From NCBI RefSeq assembly GCF_001866645.1, contig NZ_MLYP01000002.1:62001-126000 (forward strand): a stretch of DNA of 64,000 nucleotides. Direction: 5' to 3'. Shown here in pieces: positions 56,446 through 64,000 of this stretch. Source of the stretch: Streptomyces colonosanans. Lineage in GTDB: Bacteria > Actinomycetota > Actinomycetes > Streptomycetales > Streptomycetaceae. Each line of letters begins with the position of its first letter. Within the stretch, counting starts at the first letter, position 1. The position numbers and the translations under genes are program-made. The notes below the pieces were generated by a model. That model was not told the origin of the DNA. It made no database searches and saw only the letters and a list, made by a program, of their open reading frames with translations.

Positions 56446-57252
56446 CTACCCGAACTGCACCGACCGCTTCGCCAACCCCATCCAGAACCCGTCGATCACC
56501 GACCGCTGCGCACCCAGTTCCCCCGTCGCGTCCGCCGCGCCCATCGCCACGAAGAGCGGAGCGAAGTGTTCCGTGCGGGGGTGGGCGAGACGGCCCGCCG
56601 GGGATGTGCGGGTGAAGTCGAGGAGGGCGTCGACGTCACCGGCGCCCAGGGCGCGGCGGCCCCAGTCGTCGAACTCCGCCGACCAGCCCGGAACTCCCCC
56701 GCCCGTGTGACGCAGGGCCGCAAGGTTGTGGGTGAAGAAGCCGGAGCCGATGATCAGGACGCCTTCGTCGCGCAGCGGCGCCAGCCTGCGGCCGATCTCC
56801 ATCAGCTTCACCGGGTCGAGGGTCGGCATGGAGATCTGCAGGACCGGGATGTCGGCCTCGGGGAACATCTCGACGAGCGGGACATACGCGCCGTGGTCCA
56901 GGCCGCGGTCCGGGAAGTCCTGTACGGGGATCCCCGGCGCGCGCAGCAACTTCCTCACGCTCTCGGCGAGTTGAGGGGCTCCAGGGGCGTCATAGGTCAC
57001 CCGGTAGTAGTGCTCGGGGAAGCCCCAGAAGTCGTAGACCAGTGGAACCGTCCGCACCGCACCGAGGGCGAGAGGGGCCTCCTCCCAGTGGGCTGAGACC
57101 ACGAGGATCGCCCGGGGTCGCGGCAGACCGGCGGACCAGGCCGCGAGCTGGCCGGGCCAGACCGGGTCGTCGGCCAGCGGGGGCGCGCCATGGCTCAAGT
57201 AGAGGGCGGGCATGCGCTCGGGCGCGGTGCGCCCATCGATGACGGCGGACAC
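56446..57252 (-). CDS. DODA-type extradiol aromatic-ring-opening dioxygenase
   Basis: 268 residues from GTG at 57252 (AAGGGG upstream); a TTG at 57288 is possible. Class-III extradiol fold: MPALYLSHGAPPL (first metal His), ILVVSAHWEE, FPDRGLDHGAYVPLVEMFP, IIGSGFFTHNL, and HPRTEHFAPLFVAMGA. Non-heme metal enzyme related to 4,5-DOPA dioxygenase/YgiD. Divergent from a MarR gene that likely represses it. Natural substrate unknown. Confidence 0.9.
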   Translation of the reverse strand: MSAVIDGRTAPERMPALYLSHGAPPLADDPVWPGQLAAWSAGLPRPRAILVVSAHWEEAPLALGAVRTVPLVYDFWGFPEHYYRVTYDAPGAPQLAESVRKLLRAPGIPVQDFPDRGLDHGAYVPLVEMFPEADIPVLQISMPTLDPVKLMEIGRRLAPLRDEGVLIIGSGFFTHNLAALRHTGGGVPGWSAEFDDWGRRALGAGDVDALLDFTRTSPAGRLAHPRTEHFAPLFVAMGAADATGELGAQRSVIDGFWMGLAKRSVQFG

Positions 57253-57275
57253 GGCGGCAGCCCCTTTCAGCTTTT

Positions 57276-57332
57276 CTTGAAGTCTCAAGCTCTATGTCAA
57301 GCAGCCTAACGCTCACTTGTTTAACTTTCAAG
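57276..57332. promoter_or_regulatory. Two MarR-type operator palindromes
   Basis: CTTGA-AGTC-TCAAG at 57276-57289 and CTTG-TTTAACTTT-CAAG at 57316-57332, sharing CTTG/CAAG half-sites, between the dioxygenase and MarR starts. Confidence 0.6.
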
Positions 57333-57356
57333 AAGAGGGCTCGTACAGTGGTGCAC

Positions 57357-57860
57357 ATGAAGACGGCATCCGCTGAGGACACACGCTGGCTCACCGACGA
57401 GGAGCAGCGCACCTGGCGTGCGTACATGCATGCCGTCACCCTCCTCGAGGACCATCTGGACCGCCAGCTGCAGCGTGACGCGGGCATGCCGCACGTGTAC
57501 TACGGACTGCTCGTCCAACTCGCCGAGGCGCCGTGCCGGCGGCTGCGGATGACCGAGCTGGCCATGCGGGCGAAGATCACGCGCTCACGGCTCTCGCACG
57601 CCGTCGCCCGTCTGGAGAAGAACGGCTGGGTGCGACGCGAGGACTGCCCCTCCGACAAGCGCGGACAGCTCGCGGTCCTCACGGACGAGGGGTACGAAGT
57701 ACTGGCACGCACCGCACCCGGCCATGTGGCGGCGGTACGCCAGGCCCTCTTCGACCGGCTCACCCCCGAGCAGCAGAAGTCGCTCGGCGAGATCATGACG
57801 ATCCTCGCGGAGGGGCTGCAGCCGAAGGAGGCGGGGGCGGACCTGCCCTGGCTTCGCTGA
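57357..57860 (+). CDS. MarR-family transcriptional regulator
   Basis: 167 residues from MKTASAEDTRW; a GTG two codons earlier (57351) fits the AGAGGG ribosome site slightly better. Winged helix: LAEAPCRRLRMTELAMRAKITRSRLSHAVARLEKNGWVRREDCPSDKRGQLAVLTDEG. The first and last helices form the dimer region. It most likely represses the divergent dioxygenase through the CTTG/CAAG palindromes. No Cys, so it does not look like a redox sensor. Confidence 0.9.
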   Translation: MKTASAEDTRWLTDEEQRTWRAYMHAVTLLEDHLDRQLQRDAGMPHVYYGLLVQLAEAPCRRLRMTELAMRAKITRSRLSHAVARLEKNGWVRREDCPSDKRGQLAVLTDEGYEVLARTAPGHVAAVRQALFDRLTPEQQKSLGEIMTILAEGLQPKEAGADLPWLR

Positions 57861-58112
57861 GCCCCGGGCGGAGCCACACGGAAATGCCCCGGCGTCAGGT
57901 ACGGGCCGGCGGCAGGGGTGCTCCCGCCGCTCACCCGACCGGCCCCACGCCGACCGAACGCCCCTGTTCACGCCGCCCCCGCCATCACTCCTTCCGCACC
58001 CGAGAACCCCTCGTTCGGTCCGCTCCAGCGAGCATCCCCGCCCGCCGCGCCACAGGGTGATCGCAAGGGTGCAGCCGGACACCGGTGGCTGCCGTGGAGC
58101 GAAGGGCACCGC

Positions 58113-59387
58113 ATGCAGCCGTCCAGCCGCCGGATATGCCCGCGCCGCGTCGCCTCACTCGCCTCGGTCACCGTTCTGACGCTGGCGGTCGGCACCTCCG
58201 CCACCCGCGGGCATCTGACGCCGGATCCCGCGACGGGGGGCGCCATAGCCCAGGCACATTCCGCGGCACTCCGCCCCTGCATGATCCACGGCCATGTCGG
58301 CGTCCAGATGTCGGAGGGCATCCCGACCGTCTCCGGCTACGCCCGCTCCGCCGGCACCGTCCACGCCCTGACCCTCATGATCGACTTCTCCGACGCGCCC
58401 GGCCAGGGCCGTGCGCTCACCCGGTTCGCGGAGTTCTTCCCGCAGACCCGGAGGTGGTTCGCCACCAGCTCGTACGGCCGCCTCGACTACCGCCCGGAGA
58501 CACCGATACGCCACTGGCTGCGAATGCCCAAGCCGTTCAGGTCCTACGGGATAGAACGCGGCGCCCCCTTCGACCCCGGCTACCGCGCACTGATCCGGGA
58601 CATCGTGGCCGTCACCGGACCCAAGGTGGACTTCCGCCACTACGACCTGCTGAACGTCCTGGTCACCCCGAACGCGGGCCCCTCCGCCCTGGACACCGTC
58701 CTGTCGGTGACCTTCGCGGCCAACACCGAGGCACCGGACGCCGACGGCGTGCCGATCACGAACGCGTCCTTCATCTACGGCCGCCAGGACGACGGCTCCG
58801 GCTCTTACGCCATGACCGGCTACCGGGTCCTGCCGCACGAGAACGGCCATATCTTCGGCCTGCCCGACCTCTATACCCAGGAGGGCGGGGGCGCGGCCGG
58901 GCACTGGGACATCATGAGCGAGGACTGGGGCGCCGACAACGACCTTCTCGGCTGGCACAAATGGAAACTCGGCTGGCTCGACGACTCCCAGGTCAGCTGT
59001 GCGACCAGACGCGGCACCGCCGAGTACACCCTGACGCCGCTGGGTCGCGCCGGGGGCCGCAAGCTGGTCTTCGTGCCGATCGGCTCCACCGCCGGGTACG
59101 CCCTCGAACTACGCACCCAGGAAGGCAATGACGCGGTGGTGTGCCGGCCCGGCATCCTCATCTACAAGGTCGACGCGGACGTCGACACGGGCAACGGGCC
59201 CATCACGGTCTACGACTCCCAGCGCAACAGCGGCGGTTGCACCCGCAGCCCGAACGTCCAGGCCGAACTGTCCGACGCGCCGTTCGCCCCCGGGCAGACC
59301 TTCAAGGATCCGAAGAGGGGCATCGCCATCACCGTCACGGAAGCGGATCTCTCCGGCGACTACCGGGTTCATGTGACGCGACGGTGA
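58113..59387 (+). CDS. Secreted M6-family metalloprotease
   Basis: 424 residues from ATG at 58113 (GAAGGG upstream); the longer frame to 57918 is not needed. Sec or Tat-like signal (RRICPRRVASLASVTVLTLAVG). Catalytic domain: TLMIDFSDAPGQG, WFATSSYGRLDYRPE, zinc site LPHENGHIFGLPDL (His242-Glu243-x-x-His246) and GHWDIMSEDWG. C-terminal beta part with GILIYKVDADVDTGNGP. Resembles immune inhibitor A/SnapA-like secreted proteases. Complete. Confidence 0.9.
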   Translation: MQPSSRRICPRRVASLASVTVLTLAVGTSATRGHLTPDPATGGAIAQAHSAALRPCMIHGHVGVQMSEGIPTVSGYARSAGTVHALTLMIDFSDAPGQGRALTRFAEFFPQTRRWFATSSYGRLDYRPETPIRHWLRMPKPFRSYGIERGAPFDPGYRALIRDIVAVTGPKVDFRHYDLLNVLVTPNAGPSALDTVLSVTFAANTEAPDADGVPITNASFIYGRQDDGSGSYAMTGYRVLPHENGHIFGLPDLYTQEGGGAAGHWDIMSEDWGADNDLLGWHKWKLGWLDDSQVSCATRRGTAEYTLTPLGRAGGRKLVFVPIGSTAGYALELRTQEGNDAVVCRPGILIYKVDADVDTGNGPITVYDSQRNSGGCTRSPNVQAELSDAPFAPGQTFKDPKRGIAITVTEADLSGDYRVHVTRR

Positions 59388-59577
59388 CGCGACGGAACGT
59401 CCGGCTCACCCCGCGCGTCCCCGGTCTCGGCTTCCCGCCGCCGGCCCGGACGATGCCGCCGGACATCGCGACCTCGCGGCGCCAACGAGATTGATTCGCC
59501 CAGCCGTTGGGAAGTGTCGTCAGCCTTCAGGTCACACGACGCTCTGCCCGGCGGTGTGGTCAACGGTCCGCATGGCC

Positions 59578-59583
59578 TATAGT
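59578..59583 (+). promoter_or_regulatory. Good -10 hexamer before the structured RNA
   Basis: TATAGT, with TGGTCA 15 bases upstream as a possible -35. No gene start follows; the tRNA-like fold starts about 30 bases later. Confidence 0.45.
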
Positions 59584-59611
59584 TGATCACGAGCTGGTCG
59601 CCAGAACTCCT

Positions 59612-59697
59612 GGCACCCGGCCATGCGTTGGTGGTCCAAGGAAAGACGCCCCACTTCCTGTGGGGAGATGCAGGTGCAAGGCCTGCCCGGCGCTCGA
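59612..59697 (+). ncRNA. tRNA-like structured RNA candidate
   Basis: Stems in cloverleaf order: a D-arm-like GGTGGTCCAAGG segment, an anticodon-like hairpin CCCCA-CTTCCTG-TGGGG (59649-59665), a T-arm-like hairpin GCAGG-TGCAAGG-CCTGC (59670-59686), and CCGG/CCGG closing pairs (59617-59620 with 59687-59690 region). The T-loop lacks TTCRA, the acceptor is imperfect and the loop would read TCC, so it is not a normal tRNA. A TATAGT promoter precedes it and an intrinsic terminator follows four bases later. Function unknown; I have an impression of similar sequences in other streptomycetes but cannot verify it. Confidence 0.4.
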
Positions 59698-59700
59698 ACG

Positions 59701-59733
59701 GAACCCCATCCCGCGAACTGCGGGGTGGGGTTC
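59701..59733 (+). terminator. Intrinsic terminator after the structured RNA
   Basis: 14-bp stem with one G-U pair (GAACCCCATCCCGC and GCGGGGTGGGGTTC), GAACT loop, then TTGCGTT. Confidence 0.8.
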
Positions 59734-59783
59734 TTGCGTTGCCCGCCAGAACGGCCGCTCCCTACCGGTCCAAGGCCGACTCG

Positions 59784-59841
59784 GACAGCACGACGGGAGG
59801 GGGCCACCGACGAATCGGTGGCCCCCTCCCGTCGTGCTGTC
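59784..59841. repeat. 27-bp perfect inverted repeat
   Basis: Arms 59784-59810 and 59815-59841 are fully complementary around a CGAA loop, starting GACAGCACGACGGG. Far longer than a typical terminator. It lies between the structured RNA and the broken LysR gene, and the LysR frame reads through it. Confidence 0.85.
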
Positions 59842-59879
59842 ATCCGGCGGCCGCCCCGCTCGTCGAGACCTGCCCACCG

Positions 59880-60674
59880 TCGGTCCCGGTCTCGCCGAAG
59901 ACTGACGGCAGTGCAGCAGCAGCTCACGCAGCGCCGCGCTCTTGGTCGGCGCGGAGATCAGGGCCAGGATCGCGGGCACGTCGGCATCGGTGATGGCCAC
60001 GGCCCGCAGACCCTGATGCTGGGCGATCATGGACTCGGAGAGCACCGCGACCCCCAGTCCGCGCTCGGCGAGGTTGAGCACGCTGCCCGGGGCGCTCGCC
60101 TGCAGAGCGATGGTCGGGGTCACACCGCAGGCGGCGGAGGCTTGGTCGAGCACCGCACGGATACCAGTCCCCTCGGGCATACAGATGATCGGGTAGGCGC
60201 TGAGCTCGGCGAGAGTGACCCTGCCGCGTTCGGCCAGCGGATGACCGTCCGGCATCGCGGCGACGATCGGTTCGCTGATGATCTGCCAACCGTCCAGATC
60301 CTCCGGTGCCCGGCCGGCCGCACCGATCAGCGCCAGGTCGACGGCGCCCTCGCGGACGTACTCGACGAGCTTGCCGGAATCGTCCTCGATCAGACTGATC
60401 TCCACCCCGGGACGGGCGAGACGGAAACCGGACAGCGCGTCGAACAGCGGCGTGACGGTGCACGCTGTGACCATGCCCACGACGAGTTTGCCCCGGACGA
60501 GCCCGTTCATCTCGTCGACGGCGTGCTGCAGCGACTCCATCGCGGCGAGCACGGACTTCGCATGGCCGAACACCACCTCGCCGACCGCGGTCAGCGTGGC
60601 ACTGCGGCCGGAGCGGTCGATGAGCGTTGCCCCCAGTTCACTTTCGAGCTGACGAATCTGGGCACTGATTCCGC
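59880..60674 (-). pseudogene. LysR-family regulator lacking its DNA-binding start (and normal stop)
   Basis: Begins abruptly in the middle of the HTH: ISAQIRQLESELGATLIDRSGR, then TAVGEVVFGHAKSVLAAMESLQ and a complete effector domain (GKLVVGMVTACTVTPLFDAL...EYVREGAVDLALIGAAGR...GLGVAVLSESMIAQH...AALRELLLHCRQ). The first ~35 residues (RHLRYFVAVAEE-type) are missing. At the other end no stop follows the family end; the frame continues through the large inverted repeat. Both ends are broken, so it is a remnant. Confidence 0.8.
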
Positions 60675-60679
60675 AGCCG

Positions 60680-60826
60680 CTTCCCACGCTCGTCCGCGGT
60701 GATATCGCGCTGACCTCGACCCCTCCGAAGGACGGTGCGGGTGCCCGTGCGCAGGTGGTCCGGCGTCAGCCCGACGGCTGGCTGCGCATCATCGACCAGC
60801 CGGAATTCCGGCCGCCCACAAGCTGA
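60680..60826 (+). pseudogene. C-terminal fragment of an NTF2/SnoaL-like protein
   Basis: In frame with TGA at 60824: PTLVRGDIALTSTPPKDG, then ARAQVVRRQPDGWLRIIDQP and EFRPPTS. Such endings (ALTST...G...AQVLRRQPDGTW) are typical of SnoaL-like/DUF4440 proteins of ~130 residues. No start or N-terminal half is present; it abuts the broken LysR head-to-head at about 60675. Confidence 0.65.
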
Positions 60827-61003
60827 GACAGGAAGGTCGGACCGGCGCCCCCGCACAACCGATGCCGACCTCACCAGACCCGCTACACTGTCCGGCGGTG
60901 GCCCAGACCTCACCGGCCTGCCCACCACAACCCTGTCGGCAGCAAGCCTGAAGCCCACCGCCCGCCCGGGCCGGTTTTTGGACACGTTTTCCGACAGATC
61001 CCC

Positions 61004-61076
61004 GCCTTCGTAGCTCAGGGGATAGAGCACCGCTCTCCTAAAGCGGGTGTCGCAGGTTCGAATCCTGCCGGGGGCA
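61004..61076 (+). tRNA. tRNA-Arg (CCT)
   Basis: 73 bases without CCA. The acceptor GCCTTCG/CGGGGGC contains two G-U pairs; anticodon arm CCGCT-CTCCTAA-AGCGG; T arm GCAGG-TTCGAAT-CCTGC. Directly followed by remnants of an integrative element, so this tRNA is a likely integration site. Confidence 0.94.
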
Positions 61077-61083
61077 CAGAGAA

Positions 61084-61124
61084 AAGGGCCAGCTCAGGAG
61101 GGATTTCCTCCCAGGCTGGCCCTT
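61084..61124 (+). terminator. Terminator after tRNA-Arg
   Basis: AAGGGCCAGC pairs with GCTGGCCCTT; the interior adds GGAGG/CCTCC. Eight bases after the tRNA. Confidence 0.7.
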
Positions 61125-61157
61125 CGCCGTTTCAGGAGTCGTGCCACAGGCGTGCCA

Positions 61158-61326
61158 CTACGGGCCCGCAGGGTCCTTCTCAGAGGGGTCGGAGGCCGCT
61201 CCCCCACCGCCCCGGATCATGGCCCCGAGCCGGTCGGCGATGGCCCGGTCCCGGTCGCTTGTCATGTACTGATAGATCAGTGCGGCGCGCGAGCTGCTGT
61301 GGCCCATCCGCGTCATCAGCTCCCAA
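61158..61326 (-). pseudogene. C-terminal remnant of a tyrosine site-specific integrase
   Basis: Reads ELMTRMGHSSSRAALIYQYM, then TSDRDRAIADRLGAMIRGG and a stop at 61158. This is the end of actinobacterial phage/AICE-type integrases and contains the last catalytic His (MGHSS) and the nucleophile Tyr (LIYQ). Everything upstream is gone: at about 61326 the sequence switches to a different gene fragment on the other strand. Its position 80 bases from tRNA-Arg fits an element integrated at that tRNA. Confidence 0.8.
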
Positions 61327-61845
61327 GGACGGCGCCACGCTGGCGATGCTCTCGACACCCTGCTACTCGCGGTGGTCGCGACCCGGCACTGGCACAGCAC
61401 CCGCCACCACGAACAGCAGGCCGACGCCGCCCGCCGAGCGGCCGAGCACCTGCGCGCCGCCTACCGGGTAGCAGCAGCCCAGCCGATCGCAGTGATCCAC
61501 CAGCGGGGCCTGTACCTGACCGTCCCCCAACAGCACAGGCAGGCCACCGCCTTGCGCCAGACACTGCCTCCCGCGCTGGCCGAGCAGGTCCTGGCCGAGC
61601 CCGGCTGGCCCGCACTCGCCGCCACCCTCGCCGACGCCGAAGCTGCCGGTCGTGACCCAGTTGCCGTGCTCACCGAGGCGGCCGCCCGAAGGGAGCTGGG
61701 CACCGCCACGTCCGTCAGCGAAGTACTGGTGTGGCGCCTACACCACCTCGTGGACCTGCCACTGCAACCCGCCCCAGGGCAGCCGGCATCCGCTCCGCCC
61801 CCAGCCCGGTCAGCCCGACCCACCCAGCAGCACCGCACACGCTGA
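61327..61845 (+). pseudogene. C-terminal remnant of a mobile-element (relaxase/mobilisation-like) protein
   Basis: From about 61327: ALDTLLLAVVATRHWHSTRH, QADAARRAAEHLRAAYRVAA, LAEPGWPALAATLADAEAAGRD, LGTATSVSEVLVWRLHHLVD, Pro-rich end. The PGWPAL...LxxAEAAGxDPxxLL...SVAEVLxWR pattern is one I associate with C-terminal parts of Streptomyces relaxase/mobilisation proteins. A GTG at 61372 could start a 157-residue product, but there is no ribosome site. Probably residue of a conjugative element. Confidence 0.5.
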
Positions 61846-62136
61846 GCCCGAAACCCCATCGCCCGGGAAGTCCTCGGCAGCCTCGCCCCAACAGCACGCG
61901 CCCTTGCCTCGCGTCTGACCAGCACAACCTGACCCATGACGCCCTCCGGGGCCAACGTAGTTCGGCGTTGGCCCCGTTGGTATGCCGCCGCAGTCGGAGA
62001 GAAGGCTCCTGGGCTCGCGCCACGGGTGACGAACACGCCGAACACCGAAGCAGTTGTGCAAAATCTGCGACATAAACTAAAGTCAGGGCCGCACTGGAAT
62101 GCTTCGATGCGTAGTCCGACCCTAGGAGTCGTCCGC

Positions 62137-62931
62137 ATGAGTATGCCTTCGTCCTCGTGGACGACCGACGTGTTCGGCACGCAAGCAGCAGCTGTACGCC
62201 TCGGCGTCGGGCAGGGCCTTCGCAACATGCAGGCCAACGCACAGGCCGCACAGGAACAAGCCGCATCCCGCACCACCCGCACCTACGGCACCAGCCGGTA
62301 TGAGAACCAGTACGAGCGGCTGCAGGACGAACTCAAGAAACTGCCCGGCGCCCGCGCGGTCAAGCCGTTCGAGTTCTCTTACGAGCTGATGCTCATCGGC
62401 AACGGGCTGCTCTACCCGTTCCGGTACTCCAAGACCAAGTCAGACGTACGCAGCGCGCGCATCCCCAGCCAGTCCCGGCTGGTGCAGGAGCTCTTCACCT
62501 TCGCACCGGCGCCGAAGCACACCCAGGACCCGTTCGACCTCGACTTCGGACCGGCCGTCCCGACCGCCGAACCGCGCGGCGCTCTGGCGACCGTCCCGCA
62601 GGGCACCCAGCTGATCCTGGTGCCCTTCGCATGCAACGCCTCCGAGCTCCTTGAGGCGTACTGGGGCAGCGCGGCGCTCGGGATGAACCGGCAGCTGGAA
62701 TGGGCCACCGATCCCGAGCCGCTCCACCTGCCTCAGTCGGTCACCTCGCACACGCCGCGGCCGATCAGCATTCCGAACCAGGTCACGGCACACACCAGCT
62801 TCGCCGACGGAACCGAACCCACCCTTACGCTGTCCTCTCGTACCGCCTCGGACCAGGCCCTGCACGTGCCCGTGCAGACCGAGGCAGAACCCGTCGAGGA
62901 CCAGACCAGCGAAGACGATGCGACCCATTAA
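62137..62931 (+). CDS. Unknown protein paired with an XRE-ImmA/IrrE peptidase
   Basis: 264 residues from the ATG at 62137 (CTAGGAG nine bases upstream), starting MSMPSSSWTTDVFGTQAAAV. A Gln/Ala-rich helical start (residues 15-45) leads to a compact middle: RTYGTSRYENQYERLQDELK, KPFEFSYELMLIGNGLLYPF, TQLILVPFACNASELLEAYW. The last 80 residues are hydrophilic. No membrane helix. I do not recognise a family. The stop overlaps the next gene by 14 bases, so the two form a coupled module. The preceding 291 bases show no gene. Confidence 0.75.
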   Translation: MSMPSSSWTTDVFGTQAAAVRLGVGQGLRNMQANAQAAQEQAASRTTRTYGTSRYENQYERLQDELKKLPGARAVKPFEFSYELMLIGNGLLYPFRYSKTKSDVRSARIPSQSRLVQELFTFAPAPKHTQDPFDLDFGPAVPTAEPRGALATVPQGTQLILVPFACNASELLEAYWGSAALGMNRQLEWATDPEPLHLPQSVTSHTPRPISIPNQVTAHTSFADGTEPTLTLSSRTASDQALHVPVQTEAEPVEDQTSEDDATH

Positions 62932-64000
62932 GCAAGACCTCATTCCCGGTACGGAAGAACGAGGCGCCACGCCACGTGCCATTTCCGACGCCTTCGATCC
63001 CACCCGGCTGACACAAGCCCGTCGGCTGGCGGAGATGACGAAGAAGGACGTGGCGGTACAGCTCGGGGTGACGCCTGCCGCCGTGGGTCAGTACGAGACG
63101 GGGGTCTCGAAGCCACGACCTGACTTGATCCCCCGACTCGCAGGGATCCTCGGGGTCCCTGTGACGTTCTTCCTGCTGGGAAGGCCGGCCAATCGACTCG
63201 ACGCGTCCATGGCGCATTTCCGAAGCCTGCGCAGCACACCGAAGTCCCAGCGAGAGCGTGCGCTCGCCTTCGCCGAGCAGGTCTGGGAGCTCACGTACGC
63301 GCTGGAACAGCGGATCCAGTTGCCTCTTGTCGACCTGCCGGGATTCGCCGGTGGCGAGGTCCACCCCGGCGAGGAGCTGTCCACCGACCCCGCGTCCGCC
63401 GCCCGTGAGCTGCGCAGGCGCTGGGGCCTCAACGACGGCCCTGTCACGCACCTGGTGAGGCGGATGGAATCTCACGGGATCGTGGTGGTCATGCCGCCTG
63501 CCAGAGATCCTTCCGCTGCGAGCGTGGACGCCTTCTCCACCCGGGCCGCGCGACCGCTCGTCGTTCTGACCGCCAACCGGGCCGACGACATCTACCGGCA
63601 CCGGTTCACGGCTGCCCATGAACTGGGCCACCTTGTGCTTCACGGCGATGCCACCGGTGACAGCCGCCAGGAAAAGGAGGCCGACGCCTTCGCGGCCGAG
63701 TTCCTGACCCCTCAGGACAGCATCCTGCCGCTCCTGCCGCGGCGAATGGATTTTGCACGGCTGGCCGAGCTCAGAGGGGTCTGGGGAGTCTCCCTCCACT
63801 CACTCGTCTACCGCTGCCGCGAGCTGGGGCTGATCTCCGACGCCACCGCCAGCAGGACGTATCAACGCCTACGCGCTCTCGACGGCCAGCCCGGCTTCAC
63901 CGCGGAATCGGTCTCGAACTTTCCCGGTGAACAGCCTTCGCTGCTCGGACAAGCCTTCGACCTGGCTGCCAAGGAAGCGGGCCTCTCGGTTCCCCAACTG
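62918..64000 (+). CDS. XRE HTH - ImmA/IrrE metallopeptidase fusion, 3' end outside the window
   Basis: ATG at 62918 lies inside the preceding gene; open to the edge (361 codons). N-terminal XRE domain (residues about 27-80): RLTQARRLAEMTKKDVAVQL, GVTPAAVGQYETGVSKPRPD, LAGILGVPVTFFL. Then a linker and an ImmA/IrrE zinc peptidase with TAAHELGHLVLHG (His234-Glu235-x-x-His238) and EKEADAFAAEFLTP supplying the third ligand. Such proteins cleave repressors or act in toxin-antitoxin and phage-control switches. Its upstream partner is unknown, and both lie in the tRNA-Arg accessory region. Confidence 0.88.
   Translation, partial: MRPIKQDLIPGTEERGATPRAISDAFDPTRLTQARRLAEMTKKDVAVQLGVTPAAVGQYETGVSKPRPDLIPRLAGILGVPVTFFLLGRPANRLDASMAHFRSLRSTPKSQRERALAFAEQVWELTYALEQRIQLPLVDLPGFAGGEVHPGEELSTDPASAARELRRRWGLNDGPVTHLVRRMESHGIVVVMPPARDPSAASVDAFSTRAARPLVVLTANRADDIYRHRFTAAHELGHLVLHGDATGDSRQEKEADAFAAEFLTPQDSILPLLPRRMDFARLAELRGVWGVSLHSLVYRCRELGLISDATASRTYQRLRALDGQPGFTAESVSNFPGEQPSLLGQAFDLAAKEAGLSVPQL

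Noticed and set aside
59650-59770. Short plus-strand open frames (59507-59905, 59583-59993)
   Set aside because: They cross the structured RNA, its terminator and the long inverted repeat without a ribosome site or domain.
1-64000. CRISPR arrays, rRNA genes, polyketide or NRPS modules
   Set aside because: No regularly spaced repeats, no rRNA-like sequence, and no KS/A-domain motifs seen in any frame.

Overview
The window is high-GC actinobacterial DNA (GTG/TTG starts, AGGAGG-type ribosome sites, 4-base start/stop overlaps). The gene set identifies it as a Streptomyces chromosome: an SsgA-like sporulation protein, an HrdD-type sigma factor, a SepX/GlpR-type division protein, mycothiol-linked enzymes and a CbiM-CbiN fusion. 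As far as I remember, the order matches the S. coelicolor SCO3150-SCO3210 neighbourhood. That is recollection, not a search result.

Layout. 1-8.9 kb is core: the 5' end of a resuscitation-promoting-factor gene, tatD, a zinc-ribbon gene, rsmI, a divergent protein-mannosyltransferase, a 58-residue Cys/His protein, two tandem penicillin-binding proteins and a YbaK-type deacylase. At 8.97-13.64 kb a drug/metabolite-transporter gene is split by a 3.8-kb element that encodes a serine integrase. Its cargo is an initiator tRNA, an ankyrin protein, a decayed TPR regulator and two tandem-duplicated secreted peptides. 13.7-22.8 kb holds an NAD-linked dehydrogenase, a DUF1876 protein, an apparent tnpB 3'-end/omega-RNA remnant, a serine hydrolase, a nickel/cobalt ECF transporter with a Nur box, ssgE, and an MMPL exporter with its TetR regulator. 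23.0-32.5 kb holds a tricorn protease, a flavin monooxygenase/hydrolase/SDR operon with a divergent MerR regulator, exonuclease III, an acetyltransferase and tRNA-Ala. 32.6-39.0 kb is the SepX(GlpR)-GNAT-MoaB-MoaC-Glp(MoeA)-GalU-folate cycloligase cluster. 39.0-53.7 kb holds a penicillin acylase, an antiporter, MFS transporters, a CIRCE-linked FmdB protein, MTA phosphorylase, a frameshifted DsbA-family gene, a P1 peptidase and an L,D-transpeptidase. 53.8-59.4 kb holds a WYL regulator, hrdD with a sigma-R promoter, a truncated acetyltransferase, a MarR/ring-cleavage dioxygenase pair and an M6 metalloprotease.

From 59.4 kb to the right edge the DNA looks accessory. It holds a tRNA-like structured RNA with its own promoter and terminator, a 27-bp perfect inverted repeat, decapitated LysR and NTF2-like fragments abutting each other, and tRNA-Arg(CCT). 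After the tRNA come a tyrosine-integrase tail, a relaxase-like tail and an intact two-gene module: a protein of unknown function plus an XRE-ImmA/IrrE metallopeptidase that runs off the edge.

Functional links. Cell-envelope and division functions recur: PBPs, Pmt, L,D-transpeptidase, SsgE, and SepX/GlpR with Glp. Stress control is visible at three sites: Nur for nickel uptake, CIRCE for fmdB, and sigma-R for hrdD. The strongest candidates for undescribed biology are the serine-integrase mini-element with its initiator tRNA and twin secreted peptides, the orphan tnpB/omega-RNA end, the tRNA-like RNA, and the unknown-protein/XRE-ImmA module beside tRNA-Arg.
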